DNA from: Haloprofundus halophilus
GTDB taxonomy: Archaea > Halobacteriota > Halobacteria > Halobacteriales > Haloferacaceae
Direction of reading: 5' to 3'
Assembly (NCBI RefSeq): GCF_003439925.1
Contig: NZ_QQRR01000001.1
Coordinates: 186,001-250,000, forward strand
DNA length: 64,000 nucleotides
Part shown: one piece after another, positions 45,101 to 52,965 of the stretch
Numbering within the stretch: the first letter of the stretch is position 1
How the letters are laid out: every line of letters starts with the position of its first letter
The notes under the pieces: model-generated
What the model was told of the DNA's origin: nothing
The model's input: only the letters and a program-made list of their open reading frames with translations
Databases searched by the model: none
Translations under genes and position numbers: made by a program

Positions 45101-45470
45101 GCAGCGTCTTGGCGACGAGTTGGTCGCTCGGGCTACCGAGGCCGATGACCAGCGCGACGGTGGCGACGATCTGGTCGTACAGGGTCCCGAACTGTCCCTG
45201 ATAGGTGCCGTACGGAAAGTAAGTCCAGGGGTCGAACGGCATCGTGAAGGGCCAGTGTCTGACGGCGTATTCGACTTCGCGGAGGTGGTACCAGGCGTCG
45301 TTGCCCGAGAAGACGACGGTACCGTTCTCGATGTAGTTGCCGTAGCCCTGCAACCGGTAGTAGAGCATGACGGCAACCACACCCAGGAGGGCGGGGACGT
45401 GGTACCAGTCTTCGAGGCGGTCGAGGTAGGAGTTCTCAGTCTCCTCGACGCTCTCTGTTCGATGACTCAT
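42183..45470 (-). CDS. aglB: Dolichyl-phosphooligosaccharide-protein glycotransferase (oligosaccharyltransferase)
   Basis: STT3-family catalytic enzyme transferring a lipid-linked glycan to Asn in N-X-S/T sequons on the outer membrane face; 1095 residues. About 13 N-terminal membrane helices span residues 25-600. SGNDAWYHLREV (Asp58) is the first acidic external-loop motif. VSDHNGVEP is the second metal-site region. WWDYG lies at residues 646-650 and binds the acceptor Ser/Thr. A beta-rich extracellular domain follows, and a low-complexity tail (about 1015-1070) holds eight sequons. A TATA element sits 25-33 bases upstream. The DUF368 gene follows by 4 bases. Confidence 0.97.
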   Translation of the reverse strand: MSHRTESVEETENSYLDRLEDWYHVPALLGVVAVMLYYRLQGYGNYIENGTVVFSGNDAWYHLREVEYAVRHWPFTMPFDPWTYFPYGTYQGQFGTLYDQIVATVALVIGLGSPSDQLVAKTLLVAPAVFGALTAIPVYYIGKRLAGRFAGLFGAVILMLLPGSFLRRSLVGVSDHNGVEPLFMAVAVLAFMVAFTVAEREKPIWELVDARDRDALRSPLKWSALAGVALAMYMWVWPPGVLLVGIVGTFLVVKMVSDTVNGESPEPIAFVGAVSMGVAGLFMLLRIDTFEFSATQFSLIQPVLAFAVGAGSVFLAWLAREWESRDLSIALYPVAVGGAIVVSLGLMAVVLPDAFQQLTNNFNRILGFSAGARTRTISEAQPFLDPNTLSQFGTTATMQLLSEYGLAIFTGVAAATWMLAKPLLRGADPRKVGYVAGSVAVVGLLYLVPAVPKAVGGALGIDHALLGLVVVFGLIVGATLLTTYRAEHLLVVVWAAFLTAAAFTQLRFNYYLALVVVVMNAFFLGEVLGYLGLRKSIARATDDIEAYQVLAVATVIVLVLTPVLLVPLGGGQGAQTATAQQIGAANQPGAYTQWQGSLEWMANNTPAEGDYGGAGNADQFGYYDRFERPADGDYDYPEGAYGVMSWWDYGHWITMGAERIPNANPFQQGATAAANFLLAPSEERSEEVLASQSTEGNQTRYVMVDWQMVTPGEKFGAPTVFYDDEENISQSDFYQRVYAEGFRGSFFLKDQRYYDSTMVRLYEYHGSAMDPQPFVVDWEPTPAVNQQTGEEVTVPTPAGEGENATLLRTFDNMSAARDFVEEDGTAQVGGVGPYPEERVEAMEHYRLVKASESSATQSQSYFRQLLSTGQITGLNAQFLTQTPPQWVKTFERVPGATVEGSGAPANSEVRAAVQMEMTGNQTFTYVQYAETDADGDFELTLPYSTTGYDETGDEYTNVSVRATGPYYVSTQATENESGDSVVYDGTVDVSDAKVVGEDGSPATVELTESPVQDGGDDSGNETVGNGTVDNATGENPFGNESVEGESGNETGNSTSSNESTAGDDSENSTSLAASDATTARGAATALVTAPAAVWG
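42265..42423 (-). other. Sequon-rich low-complexity tail of AglB
   Basis: This part of aglB encodes a Gly/Asn/Glu/Ser/Thr-rich stretch with NET, NGT, NAT, NES, NET, NST, NES and NST, eight N-glycosylation sequons in about 50 residues, ahead of a hydrophobic C-terminal segment. Confidence 0.9.
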
Positions 45471-45494
45471 TGGCCGAAAGGACTGGGAAAACCC

Positions 45495-45503
45495 GCATAA
45501 GCC
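45495..45503 (-). promoter_or_regulatory. TATA element of aglB
   Basis: GGCTTATGC on the minus strand lies 25-33 bases before the aglB ATG, consistent with a leaderless aglB-DUF368 transcript separate from the upstream flippase gene. Confidence 0.5.
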
Positions 45504-45527
45504 TTATGATACGGGACTCTTCGAGCG

Positions 45528-46991
45528 TTAGCGAATCTCGCCTCTCAGGTCCTGTACGACCCACCACGCGTCGTTTCTGAGTCGACCGTTCGTCACGAGC
45601 AACGAGGCGAAGTACGCGAGGCCGCCGACGCCGAGCACGACGCCGAGCGTGAACAGTCCCGAGATGCCCCCGAGAAGCGCGTAAACGGCGCCGACGACGA
45701 GCATCATCGACAGCGTCGCCGCCACCTGGCTGCCCACGTCGGCGAGCAGTTCTCGAGTGGGTCTGTACTCGAGACTCCACCACAGCAGCAGACAGCTCCC
45801 GCCGAAGCTGAGTGTGGTCACGAGGCCGAGTCCGATAGTGCCGGCCAGTTCGGCCAGCGGGAGGACGAAAACGGCGTACGTCGCGATGAGCACGACCGAA
45901 CTCAGCGCGCTGATTCGCGGACGGTTCGTCCCGAGGAAGTACGATTCGAGGACGCTCCGGTAGCCGTTCGAGAGGTTCGCCAGCGCCAGCACGGCGATGA
46001 GGAGGTTACCGACGCCGACGGCGCCGACGGCGCCGAGCGAGACCGTTCCGGGGTCGACGTCGTAGATAACCGAGAGGATGTCGTTGCCGACGATGAGGCC
46101 GCCGCCGATGGCCGGGATGGCGAACAAGCCGGCGTACGTCACCGACTTGGCGAGCAGTTCGCGGATGCGCTCGGCGCGGTCATTCGCTTCGAGCCGCGAG
46201 AACTCCGGAAACGAGACGTCCGACAGCGCCGACGAGAACAGCATCGCCGCCTCCGTCAGCGTGAACGAGAGCTTGTACAGCCCGGCCGCACTGCTGCCGA
46301 ACAGCTGGCCGAGGACGATGTAGTCGGCCTGTTTGAACAGTTGCGACCCGAGCGACTGCACGTAGGTGTACTTCGAGAAGGAGAGGAAGTCTCCGACGAG
46401 TTCGCGCGAGGGGAACGCGGGAATCACGCGCGCGTAGCCGAGGTAGGCGACGAGAAACGTCGCGAACTGCCCGAGGACGAGCCCCCACAGCAGCGCGTAC
46501 ACCTCGTACCCGAGGAGCAACAGCGCGGTCTGGATGCCGACGATGACGATGTAGCGCCCGTTCTCGATGAAGCCCACCAGCGCCACTTTCCCCTTCCCTT
46601 CGAGGAACGCCCCGGTCACTCGCATGAGGCTCCACGAGAGGATGCCGAGCGGGACGAGCAGCGCGGCGTCGGCGTCGAGAATCCCGTTGACGAGCGGCGC
46701 GGCCGCCGCGAACGCGACGGCAGAGATGGCGGTTCCGACGAGGACGATGAGGACACCGCTCGTGAAGTGTTTGGCCTCGTTCTCGCCCTCGCTGACTCGC
46801 TTGGTGAGCGCGCTGAAGAGCCCGAACGTCACGAGTGTCGCCGCCGCCATCTGGAAACTCGTGAAGATGGCGTAGACGCCGAGACCCGACGTCCCCAAGA
46901 GGCGCGTGAAGTACACCGTCCCCGCGAATCCGGCGACGGTTCCGAAGACGTTCGCCACAAACCGTTTCGAGACCTCCGCGCCGACCTTCAT
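45528..46991 (-). CDS. Wzx/AglR-like oligosaccharide flippase
   Basis: Polysaccharide-biosynthesis (MOP superfamily) membrane protein of 487 residues with about 14 helices. It begins MKVGAEVSKRFVANVFGTVAG; TVYFTRLLGTSGLGVYAIF and LFKQADYIVLGQLFGSSAAGLYKL are typical of Wzx and RfbX. In Haloferax AglR has a similar fold and is linked to translocating dolichol-phosphate-bound mannose. Here it probably flips a lipid-linked sugar. Its ATG shares one base with the stop of the upstream phosphodiesterase-like gene, so the two are translationally coupled. Confidence 0.9.
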   Translation of the reverse strand: MKVGAEVSKRFVANVFGTVAGFAGTVYFTRLLGTSGLGVYAIFTSFQMAAATLVTFGLFSALTKRVSEGENEAKHFTSGVLIVLVGTAISAVAFAAAAPLVNGILDADAALLVPLGILSWSLMRVTGAFLEGKGKVALVGFIENGRYIVIVGIQTALLLLGYEVYALLWGLVLGQFATFLVAYLGYARVIPAFPSRELVGDFLSFSKYTYVQSLGSQLFKQADYIVLGQLFGSSAAGLYKLSFTLTEAAMLFSSALSDVSFPEFSRLEANDRAERIRELLAKSVTYAGLFAIPAIGGGLIVGNDILSVIYDVDPGTVSLGAVGAVGVGNLLIAVLALANLSNGYRSVLESYFLGTNRPRISALSSVVLIATYAVFVLPLAELAGTIGLGLVTTLSFGGSCLLLWWSLEYRPTRELLADVGSQVAATLSMMLVVGAVYALLGGISGLFTLGVVLGVGGLAYFASLLVTNGRLRNDAWWVVQDLRGEIR

Positions 46992-48550
46992 TATTCGAGG
47001 TAGCCGAGTTCACGCAGGCGGGATTTGACCTCCGTCTCGCGTTCGTCGTCGCCGGAGACGCCGCCCTCGTTGACCGCGCTCTCGCCGGCGAAGTCGTAGT
47101 ACTCGGGCTCTCGCTGCGCGGCGTCGCTTCCGGCGGCGAACACGTCCAGCACGTCGCCGTCGATCGAGTTCGGGAGCGCCCGGCCGAGCGCGTGCAGCAC
47201 CGTCGGCGCGATGTCGGTGATGTGAGCGCCGTCAACGGTGCCGGTGCGGAACGACGGACCGCGCGCGAAGAAGATGCCGTTGCGAGCGTGGCCGCTCGTC
47301 GAGGCGTCGAACAGCGGCGACTCCACGTCGAACCGCGAGGAGGCGTGGACCTCGGGCGTCTCGATGACCATCGTGAGGTCCGGCGTGTGCGGTCCGCCGC
47401 GGTCGAGTTCGACGAAGCGCACGTCGAGTCCGGCGTCGTCGGCCGAGTCGACGAGTGCTTCGCGGGCTTCGGCGACGATTTCAGCGCGCTCGTCGGCGTC
47501 GTCGGTGAGCGCGTACACCATCGTCGTCTTCTGGCCGACGTCGGCGACGGCGCGAGTCCGCTCCCAGTCGATGCGACCGAGGCTGATGGCGTTGTCGAGG
47601 CCGAGCGTCGACCCAGTCGGGAGGTCGGCGACGTAGCTCTCGGGGACGACGTTGCGCGCGAGCGTCAGCAGGCCGACCCGACCGAGCGCGTCGCTGGCGG
47701 CGTCGCGGAGTTTCCCGAGCGCCTGCTTCTTCCCGTCGCCGCTCTCGTTGAGGCGGACGAGTCCGGCCTGCGACAGCGCGTAGTTCGGCGCGAACTTCTT
47801 CGAGACGGCCTCGAAGCCGTGGTCGCTCATCACGACGACGTCCTCGTCTTCGTGGGCGTCGAGGAACTCGCCGAGGCGCTCGTCGACGCGGCGGTACACC
47901 TCGAATATCGGGTTCGACTCGTCGGCGGGCGGTAGCGTGTCCGTCCCCCAGTAGTGGTGGGCGACGCGGTCCGTCGCGCGGACGAGGCCGACCGCCAACT
48001 CGGGCTCCTCCTTCTCGATGAAGTGCTCGAAGCCGTCGAAGCGTTTGTCGACGAGCGAGAGGCTCTGGTCGACGTAGTTCCGGCTTCCGGGGGTCGCGTC
48101 GTTTCTGAGCTTGTAGTCGCCGACGACCGACTCCAACTCCTCCCAGCGCCCCTCGGGGTAGCTGTAACTCTCTTTGTACTCGGGCGCGGCGGCGATTATC
48201 GTGCCGTCGATGGCCTGCCACGGGTACGACCCGGGGATGTTGAACACGACGCAGCGCCCGCCCTGGTCGTCGACGACGTCCCACATCTTTCCGGGGACGA
48301 ACTCGTCGTGGCTCAGGTCCAACTCGCGCGTCTCGCGGTTGAAGTGCGTGAAGCCGTAGACGTCGAGTCGCTCGGGGTTTCTACCGGTGGCGAAGGCGGG
48401 CCACGCCGGAACCGTGATCTCCGGGATGGTGCTCTCTAAGTCGCCGTGGACGCTCTCCTCGTAGAGGCGGGCGAACGTCGGGAGGTGTCCCGCGTCGACC
48501 CACGGACGAATCAGCGAGTGGGTCGCGCCGTCCAGACCGAGGACAATCAT
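46991..48550 (-). CDS. Alkaline-phosphatase-superfamily phosphodiesterase-like protein 1
   Basis: Protein of 519 residues in the nucleotide pyrophosphatase/type I phosphodiesterase branch. The first metal ligand Asp7 lies in VLGLDGATHS. The predicted nucleophile is Thr46 in PEITVPAWPAFATGRNP. Metal blocks VVVMSDHGFEAV and SGHARNGIF follow. There is no signal peptide, so the domain would be cytoplasmic unless exported by another route. It ends RELGYLE, a tail shared with the other AP-superfamily proteins here. It overlaps the flippase ATG by one base. Possible roles are phosphotransfer to, or trimming of, lipid-linked glycans. Confidence 0.85.
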   Translation of the reverse strand: MIVLGLDGATHSLIRPWVDAGHLPTFARLYEESVHGDLESTIPEITVPAWPAFATGRNPERLDVYGFTHFNRETRELDLSHDEFVPGKMWDVVDDQGGRCVVFNIPGSYPWQAIDGTIIAAAPEYKESYSYPEGRWEELESVVGDYKLRNDATPGSRNYVDQSLSLVDKRFDGFEHFIEKEEPELAVGLVRATDRVAHHYWGTDTLPPADESNPIFEVYRRVDERLGEFLDAHEDEDVVVMSDHGFEAVSKKFAPNYALSQAGLVRLNESGDGKKQALGKLRDAASDALGRVGLLTLARNVVPESYVADLPTGSTLGLDNAISLGRIDWERTRAVADVGQKTTMVYALTDDADERAEIVAEAREALVDSADDAGLDVRFVELDRGGPHTPDLTMVIETPEVHASSRFDVESPLFDASTSGHARNGIFFARGPSFRTGTVDGAHITDIAPTVLHALGRALPNSIDGDVLDVFAAGSDAAQREPEYYDFAGESAVNEGGVSGDDERETEVKSRLRELGYLE

Positions 48551-48604
48551 GCCGGAAGCGATGTGGGTTCCGAGTAAAAGCCGTTCGGTCTCTCGGGCGG
48601 CGAG

Positions 48605-50224
48605 TCACTCCAGATACCCCAAATCCGCGAGTCGACTCGCCACCTCGTCGTCGTCGGTCCGCGCCCGTCCGCCCACGTCGAACTCGGGATACGCTTCCGG
48701 CTCCGGCCCGGAGACACAGGGGAGCGTCTCGCCGTCCATCTCGACGTCCGGTGCGATACCGAGCGTCGCCAACACGGTCGGCGCGACGTCGAACAGATGT
48801 GCGCCCGAGAGGTCGGCGTCGGCATCGACGTCCGCGCCCGACACCGAAACCACGCCGTCGAGTTTGTGATTCCACGGTTCGGGGTCGCCGAACTGCTCGC
48901 CGACGAGTGCCGACAGCGAGTGTTCGAATTCGGTAGGGACGGTGACAATGTCGACCGCTTCCTCGGCATAGGGTCCCTCGAACACCTCCTCGCGGGGGAG
49001 GACGCGCTCGAACACCGGCTCTCCGTCGGGCGTCGTCGCTGCGCGCAACTCCTCCATCAGCGCCTCGCGGACCGCGTCGTACGCTTCGGCGGGGACCGCC
49101 CCGTCGGGCTCTCTCCCTTCGACGTTGAGCCGAATCCCCAACTCCGAGGGCGAGCGGAGATAGGCTTCCGACGCGGCGAAATCGACGGACTCGCTGGCCG
49201 CGAACACGACGGAAACGGGAACGTGGCGGCCGACGAACTCCGCGAGACCGACGCGGTCGAGAATCGCCTTTCCGCGCTGGTAGGTCAGTCCTGCGCGCGC
49301 CGCGGCGGCGGCGACGGCCGAGAGTAGCTGTGTACCGCTGTCGCCGTTTTCCTCACTCGATTCGGACTCGTCGGTCAACTCGCTATCCTTGATCTGGAAC
49401 CACGAGGGCACGTCCTGGCCGCCGCGGGCGGTGACGACCCGGCCCTGTTCCTTCAGGAACTGGTTGACGCGGAACTCGTAGCCGTCGTACTCGCCCATCC
49501 CGTGGTCGCTGGCGACGACGACGACCTCGGGGTCGCAGGCGTCGAGAATCTCGGCGAGTTCCTCGTCGACGGCGCGGTAGATGTCGCGGACTTTCCTCTG
49601 GTCGTCGGGGAAGTCGTGGAAGACGGCGTCGGTTTTCTGGAACTGAACGAAGCCGAACTCGGGGTCGAACCGGTCGGCGAGATAGCGGAACGTTCGCCCT
49701 CGAAGGTGGCTCAGTTCGACGTAGTCGCGGAACTTCGCCTCGTCGCTGCGGCGTTCGTCGGTCTCTCGTTCGGCGTAGACGCGGTACGGCCCCACGTCGT
49801 CCTCGATGTCGTCGAGCAGTCCCTCGGGGTGACAGCGCGGTTTCTCGGCAGCCAGATACCCCGGCACGAGCGCGCCGTCGAACTCCCGCGGCGGGTCGGT
49901 GACGGGCGCGTTGACGACGACGCTCGTCAGGCCTGCCTCGTCGGCGTACTCCCACATCGTCCGCGCCTTCACGTCCGTCGAGTTGACGATGTCCCACTCG
50001 TAGCCGTCGAAGGAGAGGAAGTCGAAGACGCCGTGTTTCCCGGGGTTCTTCCCCGTGTACAGCGAGGGCCACGCGCTCGCGGTCCACGGCGGAATCTGCG
50101 ACTCCAGCGGCGCGGTCGCACCCTCGTCGAACAGCGAGCGGAGCGTCGGCAGGTCCCCGTCGTCGAACAGCGGTCGAAGGACGGGCAGACTGGCGGCGTC
50201 GAGTCCGACCAACAGGGTTCGCAT
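48605..50224 (-). CDS. Alkaline-phosphatase-superfamily phosphodiesterase-like protein 2
   Basis: Protein of 539 residues starting MRTLLVGLDAASLPVL; an in-frame ATG four codons up is less conserved in context. Asp9 and nucleophile Thr48 (IPPWTASAWPSLYTGKNPG), the SDHGMGEY metal block and a His in PWNHKLDGV match the paralogues at 46991 and 52966. A Ser/Glu linker (DESESSEENGDSG) interrupts the cap region. It ends ADLGYLE. No export signal is visible. It lies 54 bases upstream of the next phosphodiesterase-like gene on the same strand. Confidence 0.84.
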   Translation of the reverse strand: MRTLLVGLDAASLPVLRPLFDDGDLPTLRSLFDEGATAPLESQIPPWTASAWPSLYTGKNPGKHGVFDFLSFDGYEWDIVNSTDVKARTMWEYADEAGLTSVVVNAPVTDPPREFDGALVPGYLAAEKPRCHPEGLLDDIEDDVGPYRVYAERETDERRSDEAKFRDYVELSHLRGRTFRYLADRFDPEFGFVQFQKTDAVFHDFPDDQRKVRDIYRAVDEELAEILDACDPEVVVVASDHGMGEYDGYEFRVNQFLKEQGRVVTARGGQDVPSWFQIKDSELTDESESSEENGDSGTQLLSAVAAAAARAGLTYQRGKAILDRVGLAEFVGRHVPVSVVFAASESVDFAASEAYLRSPSELGIRLNVEGREPDGAVPAEAYDAVREALMEELRAATTPDGEPVFERVLPREEVFEGPYAEEAVDIVTVPTEFEHSLSALVGEQFGDPEPWNHKLDGVVSVSGADVDADADLSGAHLFDVAPTVLATLGIAPDVEMDGETLPCVSGPEPEAYPEFDVGGRARTDDDEVASRLADLGYLE

Positions 50225-50305
50225 GGTTTCCCGCACAGGCTTGGTGGCTAAAACGTTCCCTATCTACTTCGTTGGAGGCGTCCACTCCGGTCGACCGACG
50301 GCGGG

Positions 50306-51790
50306 CTACTCGAGATAGCCGAGCTCCCGAAGGTTCCGCTCGACGCCCGCGCTGTACTCCCGTTCTTCCTCCCCGTCGACGACGAACTCCTCGCCGAGCG
50401 TCCCGACCAACCGCTCGCGCAACGAATCCGCGAGTGCCGGGTCGTCGGTCTCTTCGCCAGTCCGCACGTCGTACAGTCGCTCGCTCCCGTCCGACCGTCG
50501 CTCGAAGCGATGTGTCGCCGTCCGAATCGACTTCTTGCCCGTCTCGAACGCCGAAAGCGTCTCCCTCGACACCTCTGCGGCGGCCTCCCGGTCACGTTCG
50601 TCCATAACCGCCGTCTCCGCGAACACCGCGTCGCGCCCGTCGTCGTTCGACTCGTTCCCGTCGTCCGCGTCGCGGGCGAACAGCGCCCGCCCGCTCGTCG
50701 CCTCCGGGGCCGAGACGCCCGAGAGGTCGCAGAGCGTGTCGAACACGTCGACGAGCGAGACGAGGTCCGAGCGGCGCTCTCCGGCGGGGACTTCGGGACC
50801 GCTGACGACCAGCGGAACGTGCAGCAACTCGTCGTGGAGGAAGTACCCGTGGTACATCGTTCCGTGCTCGCCGAAGCACTCGCCGTGGTCGGAGGTGAGG
50901 ACGATGTGGGTCTCCCCGCGCCGGCCCGTCTCGTCGAGCCAGTCGAACAGGTCGCCGAGTCGGGCGTCCAGATACCGGACGCAGGCGCGGTACCACGCCC
51001 TGAGCACCGAGAGCTCCGCGTCCGTGAGATACTCGCCGGTCTCGTACTGCCGCATCGCGATGCTGGTCGCCGACGCGCCGTCGGCCGCCGCGAACAGCCG
51101 CTCGGGCCGTACGTCGTCGCGGTCGAACCGCACCGCCGACGGGCGAAACTCCTCCAGCAGCGGGAAGAACGGTCTGCGCAACTCGGGCGTCTCCTCGCGC
51201 ATGTACGGCTTCGGCACCCGGTACGGCGCGTGAACGGTAGTGAGATTCGCCATCGCGAACCACGGCGCGTCGGCCTCGGCGACGAACCGGCGGAGCTTCT
51301 CCAGCTTGATTTCTGTGTAGTAGTCGTTGCCGCGGGTGGCGAGGCGCGCGAAGTCGCGGCGGACGAACTCGTCGGTGAGCAGCTGTCCGAGATACCGCAG
51401 CGAGGGTCGCTTCGCCATCTCCTCGTACACCTCGTAGTACTCGTCGAAGCCGCGGTCGAGACCGACCGGCGACCCCATCTTCGACGGCCCCGGAATCCCG
51501 ATGGTGTCGTATCCGGCGTCGCGGAACCGTTCGGCCATCGTGGTCTCGTCGTCCGACAGCGAGGGCCACGCGCCGGCGAACCCCGTCTCGGAGGGATACC
51601 GGCCGGTGAACAGCGCGCCGTGCGAGGGCGGCGTCCACGACCCGACGGCGAACGCGTTCTCGAACGTCGTCCCCTCGGTGGCGAGGCGGTCGAGGTTCGG
51701 CGTCGGCGGCGCGTCGTCGGCGTAACGGGAGAGGGCGTCGACGCGGAGGGTGTCGCAGACGACGAGGAGGACGTTGGGCGGAGAGTCCAT
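50306..51790 (-). CDS. Sulfatase-like AP-superfamily protein 1
   Basis: Sulfatase-fold protein of 494 residues. VVCDTLRVDALSRY supplies Asp13. At the formylglycine position it has Thr53 in GSWTPPSHGALFTGRYPS, with His where sulfatases have Arg, so a phosphotransferase/phosphodiesterase (LtaS- or EptA-like chemistry) is more likely than sulfate hydrolysis. TSDHGECFGEHG gives the second metal block. It ends RELGYLE. It is the promoter-proximal gene of the minus-strand run down to aglB, divergent from the GT4 gene. A TATA-like element lies about 25 bases before the start. Confidence 0.85.
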   Translation of the reverse strand: MDSPPNVLLVVCDTLRVDALSRYADDAPPTPNLDRLATEGTTFENAFAVGSWTPPSHGALFTGRYPSETGFAGAWPSLSDDETTMAERFRDAGYDTIGIPGPSKMGSPVGLDRGFDEYYEVYEEMAKRPSLRYLGQLLTDEFVRRDFARLATRGNDYYTEIKLEKLRRFVAEADAPWFAMANLTTVHAPYRVPKPYMREETPELRRPFFPLLEEFRPSAVRFDRDDVRPERLFAAADGASATSIAMRQYETGEYLTDAELSVLRAWYRACVRYLDARLGDLFDWLDETGRRGETHIVLTSDHGECFGEHGTMYHGYFLHDELLHVPLVVSGPEVPAGERRSDLVSLVDVFDTLCDLSGVSAPEATSGRALFARDADDGNESNDDGRDAVFAETAVMDERDREAAAEVSRETLSAFETGKKSIRTATHRFERRSDGSERLYDVRTGEETDDPALADSLRERLVGTLGEEFVVDGEEEREYSAGVERNLRELGYLE

Positions 51791-51876
51791 AACGGTCGTT
51801 TCGGAGGAACGGTAATATCGTTTGCGTGTCAGAACCGCCGTCGACGGCGCGGCGGCGTCCGGCGGAGTCCAGCGGA

Positions 51877-51883
51877 TTTATAC
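51877..51883 (+). promoter_or_regulatory. TATA element of the GT4 gene
   Basis: GGATTTATACCCC: TTTATAC at 51877-51883 sits 24-30 bases before GTG 51907, pointing to leaderless initiation there rather than at the upstream GTG 51826, which lies before this promoter. Confidence 0.6.
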
Positions 51884-51906
51884 CCCTCTCGCTCGCCGCT
51901 TCTCCC

Positions 51907-52941
51907 GTGAATCGACGGACCGCACGGGTCGCGATGCTGTATCAGGACCCCCACCCCGCCCACCGCGGCTTCGCCGAGGCCATCGATGCCGACCTGGTCG
52001 ACTTCCAGCGACACTCGCTCGGCCCGCTCTCCGACAGCCTCGTCGGCGACGTGTACAACGGGCTTCGTTACCCCTCGTACGACGTGTATCTCGTCGAAGG
52101 CTCTCGGCCGCTGTACGCGGCGCTCGCCCACCGTGCGGTCCGTCGCTCGAAGCTCGTCTACCTCTGCGCCGACCACGGCCTCTACAGCCTCGGCCAGTCG
52201 GAGTTCGAGGGGAGTTCGGGGTTCAAATCGCTCGTCGGTCGCTTCGGCAAACCGGCCGTCGGCGCGGTCGGCTCTCGGTTTATCGACGGCGTCGTCGCCG
52301 TCTCCGAGTTCGCCGCCGAGTTCACGCGACCCGTCGTCGGCCCCGACACGCCCATCGAAGTCGCTCACCCGTTCATCCAACCGAAGGTGTACGACGCGCT
52401 CGGCGGCGTCTCCCCCGCGCTCGACGACGACGTCGCCGTCACCGTCGGCCGCCCGTGGCGCTACAAGGGCGTCGACATGCTCGTCGAGGCGTGGCCGACG
52501 GTCCGCGAGTCGGTTCCCGACGCGGAACTGCACGTCGTCGGCGGCGGTCACCCCGAGTCGTACGCCGAGACGCCCGGCGTCGAGGTCCGCGGTTACGTCG
52601 AGAACCTCGCGGACGCCTTCGCGCCCGCCTCGCTGTACGTTCAGCCGTCGCGGATGGACACCTTCCCCGTGAGCGTGCTCGAAGCGATGCGAGCCGGGTT
52701 GCCGCCGCTGGTCACCGAGACGACGGGGACGCGGTCGGAGGCCCGCGCGCTCTCGCCCGAACTCGTCGTCGACCCCGCTCCCGAGGCGCTCGCTGCGGGC
52801 GTCGTCGCGTACTTCGAGCGCGACGGCTCGGAGCGACGAGACCTCTCGTCGCGCGCTCGGGAGCGCGGGGCGACGTTCGACGCCGAGAGCCGCACGAACG
52901 GCTTCGCTGAGGCGTTCGATACCGTACTCGAAGCACTTTAA
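51907..52941 (+). CDS. Glycosyltransferase family 4
   Basis: GT-B glycosyltransferase of 344 residues, probably adding a sugar to a lipid-linked glycan on the cytoplasmic face. The GTG at 51907 is chosen over one at 51826 because the only good TATA element lies between them. The N-terminal half is variable (MLYQDPHPAHRGF). The C-terminal nucleotide-sugar half has VTVGRPWRYKGVDMLVEAW, ELHVVGGGHPESY, and YVQPSRMDTFPVSVLEAMRAG, with the E-x7-E type donor site. It is followed 24 bases later by a phosphodiesterase-like gene. Confidence 0.88.
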   Translation: MNRRTARVAMLYQDPHPAHRGFAEAIDADLVDFQRHSLGPLSDSLVGDVYNGLRYPSYDVYLVEGSRPLYAALAHRAVRRSKLVYLCADHGLYSLGQSEFEGSSGFKSLVGRFGKPAVGAVGSRFIDGVVAVSEFAAEFTRPVVGPDTPIEVAHPFIQPKVYDALGGVSPALDDDVAVTVGRPWRYKGVDMLVEAWPTVRESVPDAELHVVGGGHPESYAETPGVEVRGYVENLADAFAPASLYVQPSRMDTFPVSVLEAMRAGLPPLVTETTGTRSEARALSPELVVDPAPEALAAGVVAYFERDGSERRDLSSRARERGATFDAESRTNGFAEAFDTVLEAL

Positions 52942-52965
52942 CGCGGGTGTGCCGATAGCCCGGAC

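Noticed and set aside
51826-51906. Upstream GTG start for the GT4 gene
   Set aside because: The only good TATA element lies downstream of that GTG, so the transcript would not contain it. The added 27 residues are basic and Ser/Pro-rich without a fold.
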